DNA of 64,000 bases from Megaleporinus macrocephalus (taxonomy: Eukaryota > Chordata > Actinopteri > Characiformes > Anostomidae). The translations under genes and the position numbers were made by a program. This document shows, piece by piece, positions 22,109 through 35,490 of this stretch; positions within the stretch are counted from its first letter, which is position 1, and the number at the start of each line of letters is the position of its first letter. Below the pieces are notes generated by a model, which worked only from the letters and a program-made list of their open reading frames with translations, was not told where the DNA came from and did not search any database. The stretch covers positions 8,951,095 to 9,015,094 of the forward strand of contig CM038705.1 in the NCBI GenBank assembly GCA_021613375.1, given 5' to 3'.

Positions 22109-22768
22109 CCAGCCCATTTCCATTTCAATCCCTTGTTCCCAGCTGGAGCTCCCGCCCCTCTGCGTGCTGATGAAAGAGGGAACGGCGGCACATGGCAGAA
22201 AAGAGGAGAGGAGCGCAGAAGGAGGGGAGAGCGAGAAGGAGGAGAAAGGCAGATGAGTGGGAGGGGCGGAGGAGAAGAAAGAGATGTAGAGTGCGGTGGT
22301 AACGGGGGGGCTAAGCATTTGTAAATCACGCAGAATCAATCCATTATTTCCTCCCTCGTACAAATCAATCGTCCGTGTCGCTCCCTCTTTCTTTCTTTTC
22401 TTCTCATTAAGAGGAACGAGGGAATGTCAGGCACGTTTAAAAAGTAGATTAATTGTGATTAAAATATTTATTATTATTTAAAACTTACGACAGTAATATA
22501 GATAACTTTGTTCTTCTACATGGTTTATTAAAATCTTTATTAAAACTCTAATAAATATCTGCTGTGCTTCATCATATTTCTATCTTCTCCATCTAAACTA
22601 GGTGGTCTTAATGCTGGGCAACGCTTCTGTAAGCATCTCCCAACCAATCACAAGGCTGAAATCTCTCTGGCTCCGCCCACTCAAACCAGTTTCACAGTCA
22701 GAGACACTTAGAGAGTTAAACTAACCAGCATCACCAACAGATAACAAACTAAACCTCCTGTAGCTGCT
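22109..22768. other. Non-repetitive spacer
   Basis: A purine-rich patch (22170-22290) is followed by AT-rich sequence and a segment with ccaatcacaaggctgaaatc and ctccgcccac (22640-22680). These resemble CCAAT and GC boxes, but no downstream exon is visible, so no promoter is called. Confidence 0.4.
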
Positions 22769-25568
22769 CGTTCATCCCTTCATTCCTTTATCATCACCAA
22801 CACTGTTCCTTCATCCCTTTATTCCTTTATCATCACCAACACTGTTCCTTTATCCCTTTATTCCTTTATCATCACCAACACTGTTCCTTCATCCCTTTAT
22901 TCCTTTATCATCACCAACACTGTTCCTTCATCCCTTTATTCCTTTATCATCACCAACACTGTTCCTTCATCCCTTTATTCCTTTATCATCACCAACACTG
23001 TTCCTTCATCCCTTCATTCCTTTATCATCACCAACACTGTTCCTTCATCCCTTTATTCCTTTATCATCACCAACACTGTTCCTTCATCCCTTTATTCCTT
23101 TATCATCACCAACACTGTTCCTTCATCCCTTTATTCCTTTATCATCACCAACACTGTTCCTTCATCCCTTCATTCCTTTATCATCACCAACACTGTTCCT
23201 TCATCCCTTTATTCCTTTATCATCACCAACACTGTTCCTTCATCCCTTTATTCCTTTATCATCACCAACACTGTTCCTTCATCCCTTTATTCCTTTATCA
23301 TCACCAACACTGTTCCTTCATCCCTTCATTCCTTTATCATCACCAACACTGTTCCTTCATCCCTTCATTCCTTTATCATCACCAACACTGTTCCTTCATT
23401 CCTTTATCATCACCAACACTGTTCCTTCATCTCTTTATTCCTTTATCATCACCAACACTGTTCCTTTATCCCTTTATTCCTTTATCATCACCAACACTGT
23501 TCCTTCATCCCTTCATTCCTTTATCATCACCAACATTTTTCCTTCATCTCTTCATTCATTTATCATCACCAACACTGTTCCTTCATCCCTTCATTCCTTT
23601 ATCATCACCAACACTGTTCCATCATCTCTTCATTCCTTTATCATCACCAACACTGTTCCTTCATCCCTTCATTCCTTTATCATCACAACACTGTTCCTTC
23701 ATCTCTTCATTCCTTTATCATCACCTACACTGTTCCTTCAACCCTTCATTCCTTTATCATCACCAACACTGTTCCTTCATCTCTTCATTCCTTTATCATC
23801 ACCAACACCGTTCCTTCATCCCTTCATTCCTTTATCATCACAACACTGTTCCTTCATCTCTTCATTCCTTTATCATCACCAACACTGTTCCTTCATCCCT
23901 TCATTCCTTTATCTTCACCAACACTGTTCCTTCATCCCCTCATTCCTTTATCATCACCAACACTGTTCCTTCTTCCCTTCATTCCTTTATCATCACCAAC
24001 ACTGTTCCTTCATCCCTTCATTCCTTTATCATCACCTACACTGTTCTTTCATACCTTGACTCCTTTATCATCACCAACACTGTTCCTTCATCCCTTCATT
24101 CATTAATGATCACCAACACTGTTCCTTCTTCCCTTCATTCCTTTATCATCACCAACGCTGTTCCTTCATCCCTTCATTCCTTTATCATCACCTACACTGT
24201 TCTTTTATTCCTCTCATTTCTTTATCATCACCAACACTGTTCCTTCATCCCTTCATTCCTTTATCATCACCAACGCTGTTCCTTCATCCCTTCATTCCTT
24301 TATCATCACCTACACTGTTCTTTTATTCCTCTCATTTCTTTATCATCACTAACACTATTACTTCATCCCTTCATTCCTTTATCATCACCAACACTGTTCC
24401 TTTATCCCTTCATTCCTTTATCATCACCAACACTGTTCCTTCATCTCTTCATTCCTTTATCATCACCAACACTGTTCCTTCATCCCCTCATTCCTTTATC
24501 ATCACCAACACTGTTCCTTCATCCCCTCATTCCTTTATCATCACCAACACTGTTCCTTCTTCCCTTCATTCCTTTATCATCACCAACGCTGTTCCTTCAT
24601 CCCTTCATTCCTTTATCATCACCTACACTGTTCTTTTATTCCTCTCATTTCTTTATCATCACCAACACTGTTCCTTCATCCCTTCATTCCTTTATCATCA
24701 CCAACGCTGTTCCTTCATCCCTTCATTCCTTTATCATCACCTACACTGTTCTTTTATTCCTCTCATTTCTTTATCATCACTAACACTATTACTTCATCCC
24801 TTCATTCCTTTATCATCACCAACACTGTTCCTTCATCTCTTCATTCCTTTATCATCACCAACACTGTTCCTTCATCCTCTCATTTCTTTATCATCACCAA
24901 CACTGTTCCTTCATCCCTTCATTCCTTTATCATCACCAACGCTGTTCCTTCATCCCTTCATTCCTTTATCATCACCTACACTGTTCTTTTATTCCTCTCA
25001 TTTCTTTATCATCACTAACACTATTACTTCATCCCTTCATTCCTTTATCATCACCAACGCTGTTCCTTCATCCCTTAATTCCTTTATCATCACCAACACT
25101 GTTCCTTCATCCCTTCATTCCTTTATCATCACCAACACTGTTCCTTCATCCCTTCATCATCACCAACACTGTTCCTTCATCCTCTCATTCCTTTATCATC
25201 ACCTACACTGTTCTTTTATTCCTCTCATTTCTTTATCATCACTAACACTGTTCCTTCATCCCTTCATTCCTTTATCATCACCAACACTGTTCCTTCATCC
25301 TTTCATTCCTTTATCATCACCAACACTGTTCCTTCATCCCTTCATTCCTTTATCAACACCAACACTGTTCATCCATTCCTTTATCACCACTAAGACTGTT
25401 CCTTCATCCCTTCATTTCTTCATCATCACCAACACTGTTCCTTCATTTCTTTATCATCACAAACACTGTTCCTTCATCCCTTTATTCCTTTATCATCACC
25501 AACATTGTTCCTTCATCCCTTCATTCCTTTATCATCACCAACACTGTTCCTTCATCCCTTTATTCCTT
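22769..25568. repeat. 39-bp minisatellite
   Basis: About 72 units of ttcatcccttcattccttta then tcatcaccaacactgttcc. The left third is very uniform with tttattcc, and the right two thirds are more diverse. A three-unit (117-bp) higher-order repeat is identifiable by the triplet caacgctgttcc / cctacactgttcttttattcc / catttctttatc (about 24153, 24270, 24585, 24702, 24937). Period 39 keeps frames open (for example 24106-24783), which is not coding evidence. Confidence 0.95.
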
Positions 25569-26092
25569 TCAATAGTCAGGTGACCCAGATCGATAGTATG
25601 TCACATTACTCTGATCGGGAGTCATGTGTCTAGTAACAGAGTTCTGGGTAATGGAGTTCGTAGTGTTGGTTTGGTCTTGGGAGCCGAAGGGAGACCTGAC
25701 GGCTGGACACTTGGGATTCCCAGGACGGGTGCAAACAGTACCCAACTTTATTGGACCCAAACTAGGTTCTGTAATGTACAGACCACCTCTGTGAAACGCT
25801 GGTTAACCCTGGTATGCACTATGTTATTGCCCCCCAGCCCCCTAGAGAAGAATGGTGGCCTGGTTGGGTATTCAGGAAAGCCCTATGGACTTCACAATGC
25901 AGCCTAATCTAGTTAGATCAGAGAAACTGACCCCTATTACACCCACATGCGGGTCATCCCAGAACACTTTCTAACAGGAAGAGCTGAGTAATATGTCAAT
26001 GTGACACAGCGAGGCTGATGTAAGTGCTGATGACATCACAGGGTGTCCAGCTCCATTGTGTGTATGGCAGAGTGAGTCAGGGGACTCTGACC
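25569..26092. other. Non-repetitive spacer, nothing recognised
   Basis: Mixed sequence without splice-supported exons, terminal repeats or RNA genes that I can identify. Confidence 0.4.
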
Positions 26093-26128
<36 letters not shown>

Positions 26129-26150
26129 TGTGTGTGTGTGTGTGTGTAAG
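26093..26150. repeat. (GT)n microsatellite
   Basis: About 27 GT dinucleotides with one interruption (gagtg). Confidence 0.93.
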
Positions 26151-26631
26151 CACATGCATGTGACCGAGGGACACACAGGCTTGTTATTGTCCTCTGAGCC
26201 CGCTTGCTTGATCAAAGGGACAGACACATACCTCACACGGACCCAGTCTGAGACCCACATATGCAGGGTCCCCTTTCAGCCTCCGCTTCACCATCTGCTG
26301 AGTATTGATTATGATTCTCATTGATTGCCGCTCTCGTCTTTCAAGGCTGAATTACGTCTTTAGCAGAGAACTTACAGTAATGAGAAGTGCATTAGGCTGC
26401 GCTCGCTCAAAACAACGAAGTCTGTCTTTCATTACATTAAAACGTTTAGGTTTAGTCCAGCTTAGTCAGCAACCGCCACAGACAAGAAAGTTTACCAAAA
26501 CTCAAGCAAAGGAGCTACTACTTTTGTGCAATAACAGTAAAAGTGTCAGCGCCCCAAACAACAGAGTGTTTCGCTCAACGTCATTCTGTTGACATTCGAA
26601 ATCCAGATTAAGTAAAAAGCAGATTAAACCT
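26151..26631. other. Non-repetitive spacer, possible conserved noncoding sequence
   Basis: The stretch 26290-26600 is balanced in composition, lacks repeats and has no convincing exon. It ends abruptly at the 35-bp array. Function unknown. Confidence 0.35.
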
Positions 26632-29600
26632 TCTCCTCCAGACGTCCTTCTACTCAAGAACTACCTTCTCCTCCAGACGCCCTTCTTTACAAGAACTACC
26701 TTCTTTTCCAGACGTCCTTCTACTCAAGAACTACCATCTTTTCCAGACGTCCTTCTACTCAAGAATTACTTTCTTTTCCAGACGTCCTTCTACTCAAGAA
26801 CTGCCTTCTCCTCCAGACATCCTTCTACTCAAGAACTACCTTCTCCTCCAGACGCCCTTCTTTACAAGAACTACCTTCTTTTCCAGACGTCCTTCTACTC
26901 AAGAACTACCATCTTTTCCAGACGTCCTTCTACTCAAGAATTACTTTCTTTTCCAGACGTCCTTCTACTCAAGAACTACCTTCTCCTCCAGACGTCCTTC
27001 TACTAAAGAAATACTTTCTCCTCCAGACAACCTTCTACTCAAGAAATACCTTCTCCTCCTGACGTCCTTCCACTCAAGAACTGCCTTCTCCTCCAGACGT
27101 CCTTCTACTCAAGTACTACCTTTTCCTCCAAACGTCCTTCCACTCAAGAACTACCTTCTCCTCCTGACGTCCTTCTACTCAAGAACTACCTTCTCCTCCA
27201 GACATCCTTCTACTCAAGAACTACCTTCTCCTCCAGACGCCCTTCTTTACAAGAACTACCTTCTTTTCCAGACGTCCTTCTACTCAAGAACTACCATCTT
27301 TTCCAGACGTCCTTCTACTCAAGAATTACTTTCTTTTCCAGACGTCCTTCTACTCAAGAACTACCTTCTCCTCCAGACGTCCTTCTACTAAAGAAATACT
27401 TTCTCCTCCAGACAACCTTCTACTCAAGAAATACCTTCTCCTCCTGACGTCCTTCCACTCAAGAACTGCCTTCTCCTCCAGACGTCCTTCTACTCAAGAA
27501 CTACCTTTTCCTCCAAACGTCCTTCCACTCAAGAACTACCTTCTCCTCCTGACGTCCTTCTACTCAAGAACTACCTTCTCCTCCAGACATCCTTCTACTC
27601 AAGAACTGCCTTCTCCCCAGACGTCCTTCTACTCAAGAACTACCTTTTCCTCCAGACATCCTTCTACTCAAGAACTGCCTTCTCCCCCAGATGTCCTTCT
27701 ACTCAAGAACTGCCTTCTCCTCCAGACATGCTTCTACTCAAGAACTGCCTTCTCCTCCAGACGTCCTTCTACTCAAGAACTACCTTTTCCTCCAGACGTC
27801 CTTCTACTCAAGAACTACCTTCTTTTCCAGACGTCCTTCTACTCAAGAACTATCTTCTCCTCCACATGTCCTTCTACTCAAGAATTACCCTCTCCCTCAG
27901 ACGTTCTTCTCCCCCAGACGTCCTTCTACTCAAGAACTACCTTCACCTCCAGACAACCTTCTACTCATGAACTACCCTCTCCTCCAGACGTCCTTCTACT
28001 CAAGAACTACCTTCTCCTCCTGACGTCCTTCTACTCAAGAACTACCTTCTCCTCCAGACGTCCTTCTACGCAAGAACCACCTTCTCCTCCAGACACCCTT
28101 CTACACAAGAACTTCCTTCTCCTCCAGCTGACCTTCTACTTAAGAATTATCTTCTCTTCCAGACATCCCTCTACTTAAGAACCACCTTCTTCTCCAGAAG
28201 TCCCTCTGCTTAAAAACCACCCTCTCCTCCAGACGACCTTCTACTCAAGAACTACCTTCTCCTCCAGACGACTATCTACTCAAGAACCACCTTCTCCTCC
28301 TGACGTTCTTCTGCTCAAGAACTACCTTTTCCTCCAGACATCCTTCTACTCAAGAACTGCCTTCTCCCCCAGACGTCCTTCTACTCAAGAACTGCCTTCT
28401 CCTCCAGACATGCTTCTACGCAAGAACCACCTTCTCCTCCAGACACCCTTCTACACAAGAACTTCCTTCTCCTCCAGCTGACCTTCTACTTAAGAATTAT
28501 CTTCTCTTCCAGACATCCCTCTTCTTAAGAACCACCTTCTTCTCCAGAAGTCCCTCTGCTTAAAAACCACCCTCTCCTCCAGACATCCTTCTACTCAAGA
28601 ACTGCCTTCTCCCCCAGGCATCCTTCTACTCAAGAACTACCTTCTCCTCCAGACGTCCTTCAACTAAAGAAATACTTTCTCCTCCAGACAACCTTCTACT
28701 CAAGAAATACCTTCTCCTCCTGACGTCTTTCCACTCAAGAACTGCCTTCTCCTCCAGACGTCCTTCTACTCAAGAACTACCTTTTCCTCCAGACATCCTT
28801 CTACTCAAGAACTGCCTTCTCCCCCAGACGTCCTTCTACTCAAGAACTGCCTTCTCCTCCAGACATGCTTCTACGCAAGAACCACCTTCTCCTCCAGACA
28901 CCCTTCTACACAAGAACTTCCTTCTCCTCCAGCTGACCTTCTACTTAAGAATTATCTTCTCTTCCAGACATCCCTCTTCTTAAGAACCACCTTCTTCTCC
29001 AGAAGTCCCTCTGCTTAAAAACCACCCTCTCCTCCAGACATCCTTCTACTCAAGAACTGCCTTCTCCCCCAGGCATCCTTCTACTCAAGAACTACCTTCT
29101 CCTCCAGACGTCCTTCAACTAAAGAAATACTTTCTCCTCCAGACAACCTTCTACTCAAGAAATACCTTCTCCTCCTGACGTCTTTCCACTCAAGAACTGC
29201 CTTCTCCTCCAGACGTCCTTCTACTCAAGAACTACCTTTTCCTCCAGACATCCTTCTACTCAAGAACTGCCTTCTCCCCCAGACGTCCTTCTACTCAAGA
29301 ACTGCCTTCTCCTCCAGACATGCTTCTACGCAAGAACCACCTTCTCCTCCAGACACCCTTCTACACAAGAACTTCCTTCTCCTCCAGCTGACCTTCTACT
29401 TAAGAATTATCTTCTCTTCCAGACATCCCTCTTCTTAAGAACCACCTTCTTCTCCAGAAGTCCCTCTGCTTAAAAACCACCCTCTCCTCCAGACATCCTT
29501 CTACTCAAGAACTGCCTTCTCCCCCAGGCATCCTTCTACTCAAGAACTACCTTCTCCTGCAGACGTCCTTCTACTAAAGAAATACTTTCTCCTCCAGACA

Positions 29601-30655
29601 ACCTTCTACTCAAGAAATACCTTCTCCTCCTGACGTCCTTCCACTCAAGAACTGCCTTCTCCTCCAGACGTCCTTCTACTCAAGAACTACCTTTTCCTCC
29701 AAACGTCCTTCCACTCAAGAACTACCTTCTCCTCCTGACGTCCTTCTACTCAAGAACTACCTTCTCCTCCAGACGTCCTTCTACTCAAGAACTGCCTTCT
29801 CCCCAGACGTCCTTCTACTCAAGAACTACCTTTTCCTCCAGACATCCTTCTACTCAAGAACTGCCTTCTCCCCCAGACGTCCTTCTACTCAAGAACTGCC
29901 TTCTCCTCCAGACATGCTTCTACTCAAGAACTGCCTTCTCCTCCAGACATCCTTCTACTCAAGAACTACCTTTTCCTCCAGACGTCCTTCTACTCAAGAA
30001 CTACCTTCTTTTCCAGACGTCCTTCTACTCAAGAACTATCTTCTCCTCCACATGTCCTTCAACTCAAGAATTACCCTCTCCCTCAGACGTTCTTCTCCCC
30101 CAGACGTCCTTCTACTCAGGAACTACCTTCACCTCCAGACAACCTTCTACTCATGAACTACCCTCTCCTCCAGACAACCTTCTACTCAAGAACTACCTTC
30201 TCCTCCTGACGTCCTTCTACTCAAGAACTACCTTCTCCTCCAGACGTCCTTCTACGCAAGAACCACCTTCTCCTCCAGACACCCTTCTACACAAGAACTT
30301 CCTTCTCCTCCAGCTGACCTTCTACTTAAGAATTATCTTCTCTTCCAGACATCCCTCTTCTTAAGAACCACCTTCTTCTCCAGAAGTCCCTCTGCTTAAA
30401 AACCACCCTCTCCTCCAGACGACCTTCTACTCAAGAACTACCTTCTCCTCCAGACGACTATCTACTCAAGAACCACCTTCTCCTCCTGACGTTCTTCTGC
30501 TCAAGAACTACCTACTCCTCCAGATGTCCTTCTACACAAGAACTACCTTCTTCTTCAGACATTCTTCTACTCAAGAACTACCTTCTTTTCCAGACGTCGT
30601 TCTACTCAAGAACTATCTTCTCCTCCACATGTCCTTCTACCTTCTCCTCCATACA
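26632..30655. repeat. 35-bp minisatellite with higher-order structure
   Basis: About 115 units of gtccttctactcaagaacta then ccttctcctccagac. Diagnostic variants show nested periodicities: cccttctttacaag at 26680, 26855 and 27240 (175 = 5 units, 385 = 11 units), and tgcttctacgcaag at 28411, 28866 and 29321 (exactly 455 bp = 13 units). A larger block at about 27700-28080 is repeated at about 29890-30260. Confidence 0.96.
28411..29775. repeat. Three 455-bp higher-order repeats (13 x 35 bp)
   Basis: Starts at 28411, 28866 and 29321. Each copy has the same order of variant monomers: tgcttctacgcaag, cccttctacacaag, gaccttctacttaag, tccctcttcttaag, agtccctctgcttaaa and so on. The copies are nearly identical, with slight divergence in the third (ctgcagac for ctccagac, and a ttctact monomer). 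Confidence 0.93.
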
Positions 30656-33400
30656 TTAATTACTTAAAAACTACTTTCTCCAACTCCATCTCGGTACCAA
30701 GGAGAGCTCCTCCTGGTTTTTTCTTGACTGTGCTCTGGCTCAACCAACAACAAACATATAAATCTGCCGCCTCTGGTCACTAACGTTACAGCTGTTTACT
30801 TACCGTTTTCAAACCTTCGTTTTAATCCATCACCAGTGTTCCACTTTAAGTATTAGCTTGCTGGAATTGCAGCATCTATCAGTGTAATAGCTGAAGCTTG
30901 TTATCCTCCATTCTTCTATATTTGCTGCATTCATGGTCTAAAATAGATTAATAACCCTTCAAAGCGAGAAATATGACCAGCCCCAAAGTAGATTCAGTCA
31001 TCAACATAGAAAATGGGTTTTAACACTGCTTATAAAAAAAAAAAAAAAATACCATTAGCTCTTCCAAGACGATCTGCTGGTTGCCTCGATTTCTGATTGG
31101 GCCATTGGTTTGGGTGAATCCTCTACAATGATTAAAGATGCCCGCTGGCATTCGGCCTCCCTGCCATGCTGCTCATGAGCTGTGTCTGAAACATACCACA
31201 TGCTGCCTACTCAGACAGTTTTCCGAGGCAGAAAGGCACCCAGTCATGTCTGATTCTGATGCTTGTACAAAACGCTGCCTGCTGAGCTTCCTCCGTCTGG
31301 CTGTCTCACTGCCTAACATTATCCCACAATCCTCGGTATATGTGCTGATGCGGTTGGAAGAAAGCAGCAGCACTGACAAAGTTGAGAAGAGAGGCTGGCT
31401 TGTGTACAATATACGACATACTTTTTTAGGACTATTAAAAGTTCCACATATTGACCTTCTGCACTTGTATTTCTGGGTTCAAGATCCTGACAGCTAGCAA
31501 TCACGAGGACCTTTTCAATGACGTGACGTATCATTAACGTCAAAGCATGTGTCAAACGTGATTCTACGGTACTTACGGGACAGCACAGGCAGCAAGACCG
31601 CTTCAATTCTGGACTAAGCCATGATACATGGGTGGACCATCCACTAAAAATTTGGCAGCTTTGGGATGACATTACATAGGCAGCAGTTTAAAAAGATGTG
31701 ATGGTGCTTCATGGTACTCCTCCCCCTCCCAGCTTGCTAGCACTGTGTGATGGTAGGAATGTATTTTGGGGATTGAATGATTGAACTGTTGTAGGGATGC
31801 CTAAAGATTTAAGTAGTGGTTTGCATTGCCGTGTGGCTTCCAGGCAGGTCCCACCACAATAACTATATAAAATAATAACGATTATGCAGTAATTATACAG
31901 TAATGATACAATTATATAGTAACAATTATACAGTGAATAGTCTGGATGATTAACAAAAGAGGAAACCAGCTAAAGAATCAATGAGACAGTAACTCATTGT
32001 ACTGCATCACTGGGCCAAAGAAACCGCAGAGTCTTCGGAAGGTCATTCGGCATCAGCTGTGGACAGCGCCTTAAAGAGTCCCAATACACCACACTTAAGA
32101 AGACTGAAGGCAAGTCCCACATATGACAGTCACTTTCTCTCAAGAATGTTTCAGGAGAAGATCATTTTTTTGTGAGTATAGTACTAAATATCAGATGTTG
32201 CTTACCCTCATTTGGGACTGCAGAGACCAATTCTTGCAGGTGTGGGTGGGACCTTGAGATTAAGGTGAAATCTGTACAGGTAGTTGCACCAGAGGGGTGT
32301 CCAGGAGCCACTTGAGCTGAACAACAAGGTCTGGTCTTGGGATAAGGCCATGCCTCACTAAAACAGGTCTCGAACAATGGCCGAACAAACTCAATTCTAA
32401 TATATGCTGACAAAAAGGGTCTACATATAGACCCTTTTTGTTGGCATATATTAGAATTGAGTTTGCATGTGTCTGGCAATGACTACCCTTGGGGGTGGAA
32501 ACAATTGGTGAAATCTGGTGAAAAAGAAAAGGAGGCATGGACAGTTGGTTACTTCCTCCTCTGTTGATGCTTGCGTAGACAGAACCGTGCCCCTGTCAAA
32601 TTTCTCTAAAAGTGATTAGGTTGCAGGTACCTTCATCACAGTGCTGCATTCTAAGGGCCAGACTTATGAGCCAGCGCAGGCCGTAAGACATCAAAAACGC
32701 TGCCTTCGGATTTGGACGCAGTCGTGATGTACGGGTTAGCCATCCGCCAGGAACTTGGCAGCTTACAGCATGATGCTAAATCACATCAGCCTGTGGGCTT
32801 TTGTGCTGGACTTTATTACTAACATCCTGGCTTCTGTGTGCACTGCTTTCTCACTCTCTCTCTCCCTCCTTTGCAACAGTGGCTGGCATTGATGCCCGCT
32901 CTCCCCATCACTACAGCCGAGTGTGTCAGAGTCACCCTTCCCTAAATGCACTGTCATCGTGGCCTAATACCATAATGACTCCCATTATGAGTAATAGTAG
33001 GCAAGAAGGAAAGACAGACGGGCATAGAGGACAGCTATTTTGGAGAGGAGGAAGGGAGAGAGAAAGGGAGGGAATACTAAAAAAGGACTGGTAGGAAATG
33101 GAATTTAGATTTTTGAGGAAACACATTTTCACAATTTCTCTCTTCCTACTTTGGATAATCAGCCAAGACATGGTTGGCATCTGGAGTTGGCTTGTTTGGT
33201 TTTGCACTGGATCTAACAAGTAATGTAAGCATGTTAAGTTGTTAGGTATTCTCAAATATAAGGTATTCCTAACCCAAAGATTCAACTTTTAATTTCTACA
33301 GTCACTGTCCACCAAAGGTTTCAAGTAAGGAAGTACAAATACTTTGTTACCTTATTTAAGTAGAAATTTTGGTTATTTATACTTTACTGGAGTAATTATT
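30656..33400. other. Non-repetitive region, no gene recognised
   Basis: About 2.7 kb of mixed sequence. It contains a poly(A) run at 31034-31049 and the long hairpin at 32386-32465. Modest open frames (31138-31497 +, 31319-31672 -, 32162-32479 -) overlap each other on opposite strands and show no domain or splice support. The segments near 31590-31670 and 32680-32770 share scattered words such as catttggcagctt-like ends, hinting at a diverged repeat. The last 100 bp (33300-33400) resemble a common fish interspersed sequence that runs into the 36-bp array. Confidence 0.4.
32386..32465 (+). repeat. Long inverted repeat, 38-bp stem with 4-nt loop
   Basis: Left arm 32386-32423, loop cata, right arm 32428-32465. 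As + strand RNA every one of the 38 positions pairs, two of them as G-U. As − strand RNA those two become A-C mismatches. Arms begin caaactcaattctaatatat. The structure is the right size for a precursor hairpin, but a MITE remnant or a template-switch palindrome fits equally well. Confidence 0.85.
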
Positions 33401-33404
33401 TTTC

Positions 33405-35490
33405 AGCTGACTTTTTACTTCTACTCCTTACATTTACACTCCATTATCAGTACTTTCTACTCCTTACATTTACACTCCATTATTAGTTCTTTCTACTGCT
33501 TACATTAACACTCCATTATAAGTACTTTCTACTCCTTACATTTACACTCCATTATCAGTACTTTTTACTCCTTACATTAACACTCCATTATCAGTACTTT
33601 CTACTCCTTACATTTACACTCCATTATCAGTACTTTCTACTCCTTACATTTACACTCCATTATCAGTACTTTCTACTCCTTACATTTACATTCCATTATC
33701 TGTACTTTCTACTCCTTACATTTACACTCCATTATCAATACTTTTTACTCCTTACATTTACACTCCATTATCTGTACTTTCTACTCCTTACTTTACACTC
33801 CATTATCAGTACTTTCTACTCCTTACATTTACACTCCATTATCAGTACTTTCTACTCCTTACATTTACACTCCATTATCTGTACTTTCTACTCCTTACAT
33901 TTACACTCCATTATCAGTACTTTCTACTCCTTACATTTACACTCCATTATCAGTACTTTCTACTCCTTACATTTACACTCCATTATTAGTACTTTCTACT
34001 GCTTACATTAACACTCCATTATCAGTACTTTCTACTCCTTACATTTACACTCCATTATCAGTACTTTCTACTCCTTACATTTACACTCCATTATCTGTAC
34101 TTTCTTCTCCTTACATTTACACTCCATTATCAATACTTTCTACTCCTTACATTTACACTCCATTATCTGTACTTTCTACTCCTTACTTTGTACTCGATTA
34201 CCAGCACTTTCTACTCCTTACATTTACACTCTATTATCAGTACTTTCTACTCCTTACATTTACACTCCATTATCAGTACTTTCTACTCCTTACATTTACA
34301 CTCCATTATCAGTACTTTCTACTCCTTACATTTACACTCCATTATCAGTACTTTCTACTCCTTACATTTACACTCCATTATTAGTACTTTCTACTGCTTA
34401 CATTAACACTCCATTATCAGTACTTTCTACTCCTTACATTTACACTCCATTATCAGTACTTTCTACTCCTTACATTAACACTCCATTATCAGTACTTTCT
34501 ACTCCTTACATTTACACTCCATTATCAGTACTTTCTACTCCTTACATTTACACTCCATTATCAGTACTTTCTACTCCTTACATTTACATTCCATTATCTG
34601 TACTTTCTACTCCTTACATTTATACTCCATTATCAATACTTTTTACTCCTTACATTTACACTCCATTATCTGTACTTTCTACTCCTTACTTTACACTCCA
34701 TTATCAGTACTTTCTACTCCTTACATTTACACTCCATTATCAGTACTTTCTACTCCTTACATTTACACTCCATTATCTGTACTTTCTACTTCTTACATTT
34801 ACACTCCATTATCAGTACTTTTTACTCCTTACATTTACACTCTATTATCTGTACTTTCTACTCCTTACATTTACACTCCATTATCAGTACTTTCTACTCC
34901 TTACATTTACACTCCATTATCAGTACTTTCTACTCCTTACATTTACACTCCATTATCATTACTTTCTACTCCTTACATTTACACTCCATTATCTGTACTT
35001 TCTACTCCTACATTTACACTCCATTATCTGTACTTTCTACTCCTTACATTTACACTCCATTATCAGTACTTTCTACTCCTTACATTTACACTCCATTATC
35101 AGTACTTTCTACTCCTTACATTTACACTCCATTATCAGTACTTTCTACTCCTTACATTTACACTCCATTATCTGTACTTTCTACTCCTTACATTTACACT
35201 CCATTATCAGTACTTTCTACTGCTTACATTTACACTCCATTATCAGTACTTTCTACTCCTTACATTTACACTCCATTATCAGTACTTTCTACTCCTTACA
35301 TTTACACTCCATTATCTGTACTTTCTACTCCTTACATTTACACTCCATTATCATTACTTTCTACTCCTTACATTTACACTCCATTATCAGTACTTTCTAC
35401 TACTTACATTTACACTCCATTATCAGTACTTTCTACTCCTTACATTTACACTCCATTATCAGTACTTTCTACTCTTTCAGTACTTTCAAC
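33405..35490. repeat. 36-bp minisatellite
   Basis: About 57 units of ctactccttacatttacact then ccattatcagtacttt. Variant units (tctgtac, ttagtactttctactgctta, catttacattcc) recur in the same order, so multi-unit blocks have been copied: the series at about 33480-33800 recurs at about 34380-34700. The period keeps a Ser/Leu/His/Ile frame open, which is not a gene. Confidence 0.95.

Noticed and set aside
24106..24783. 225-codon open frame with His/Ser/Phe repeats
   Set aside because: Product of the 39-bp array. No gene signals.
22769..30655. Regularly repeated 35-39-bp units considered as a CRISPR array
   Set aside because: Units are contiguous with no unique spacers, and the window is clearly vertebrate.
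31138..31672. Overlapping open frames of about 118 codons on opposite strands
   Set aside because: Both strands open over the same DNA, no recognisable domain, no splice support.
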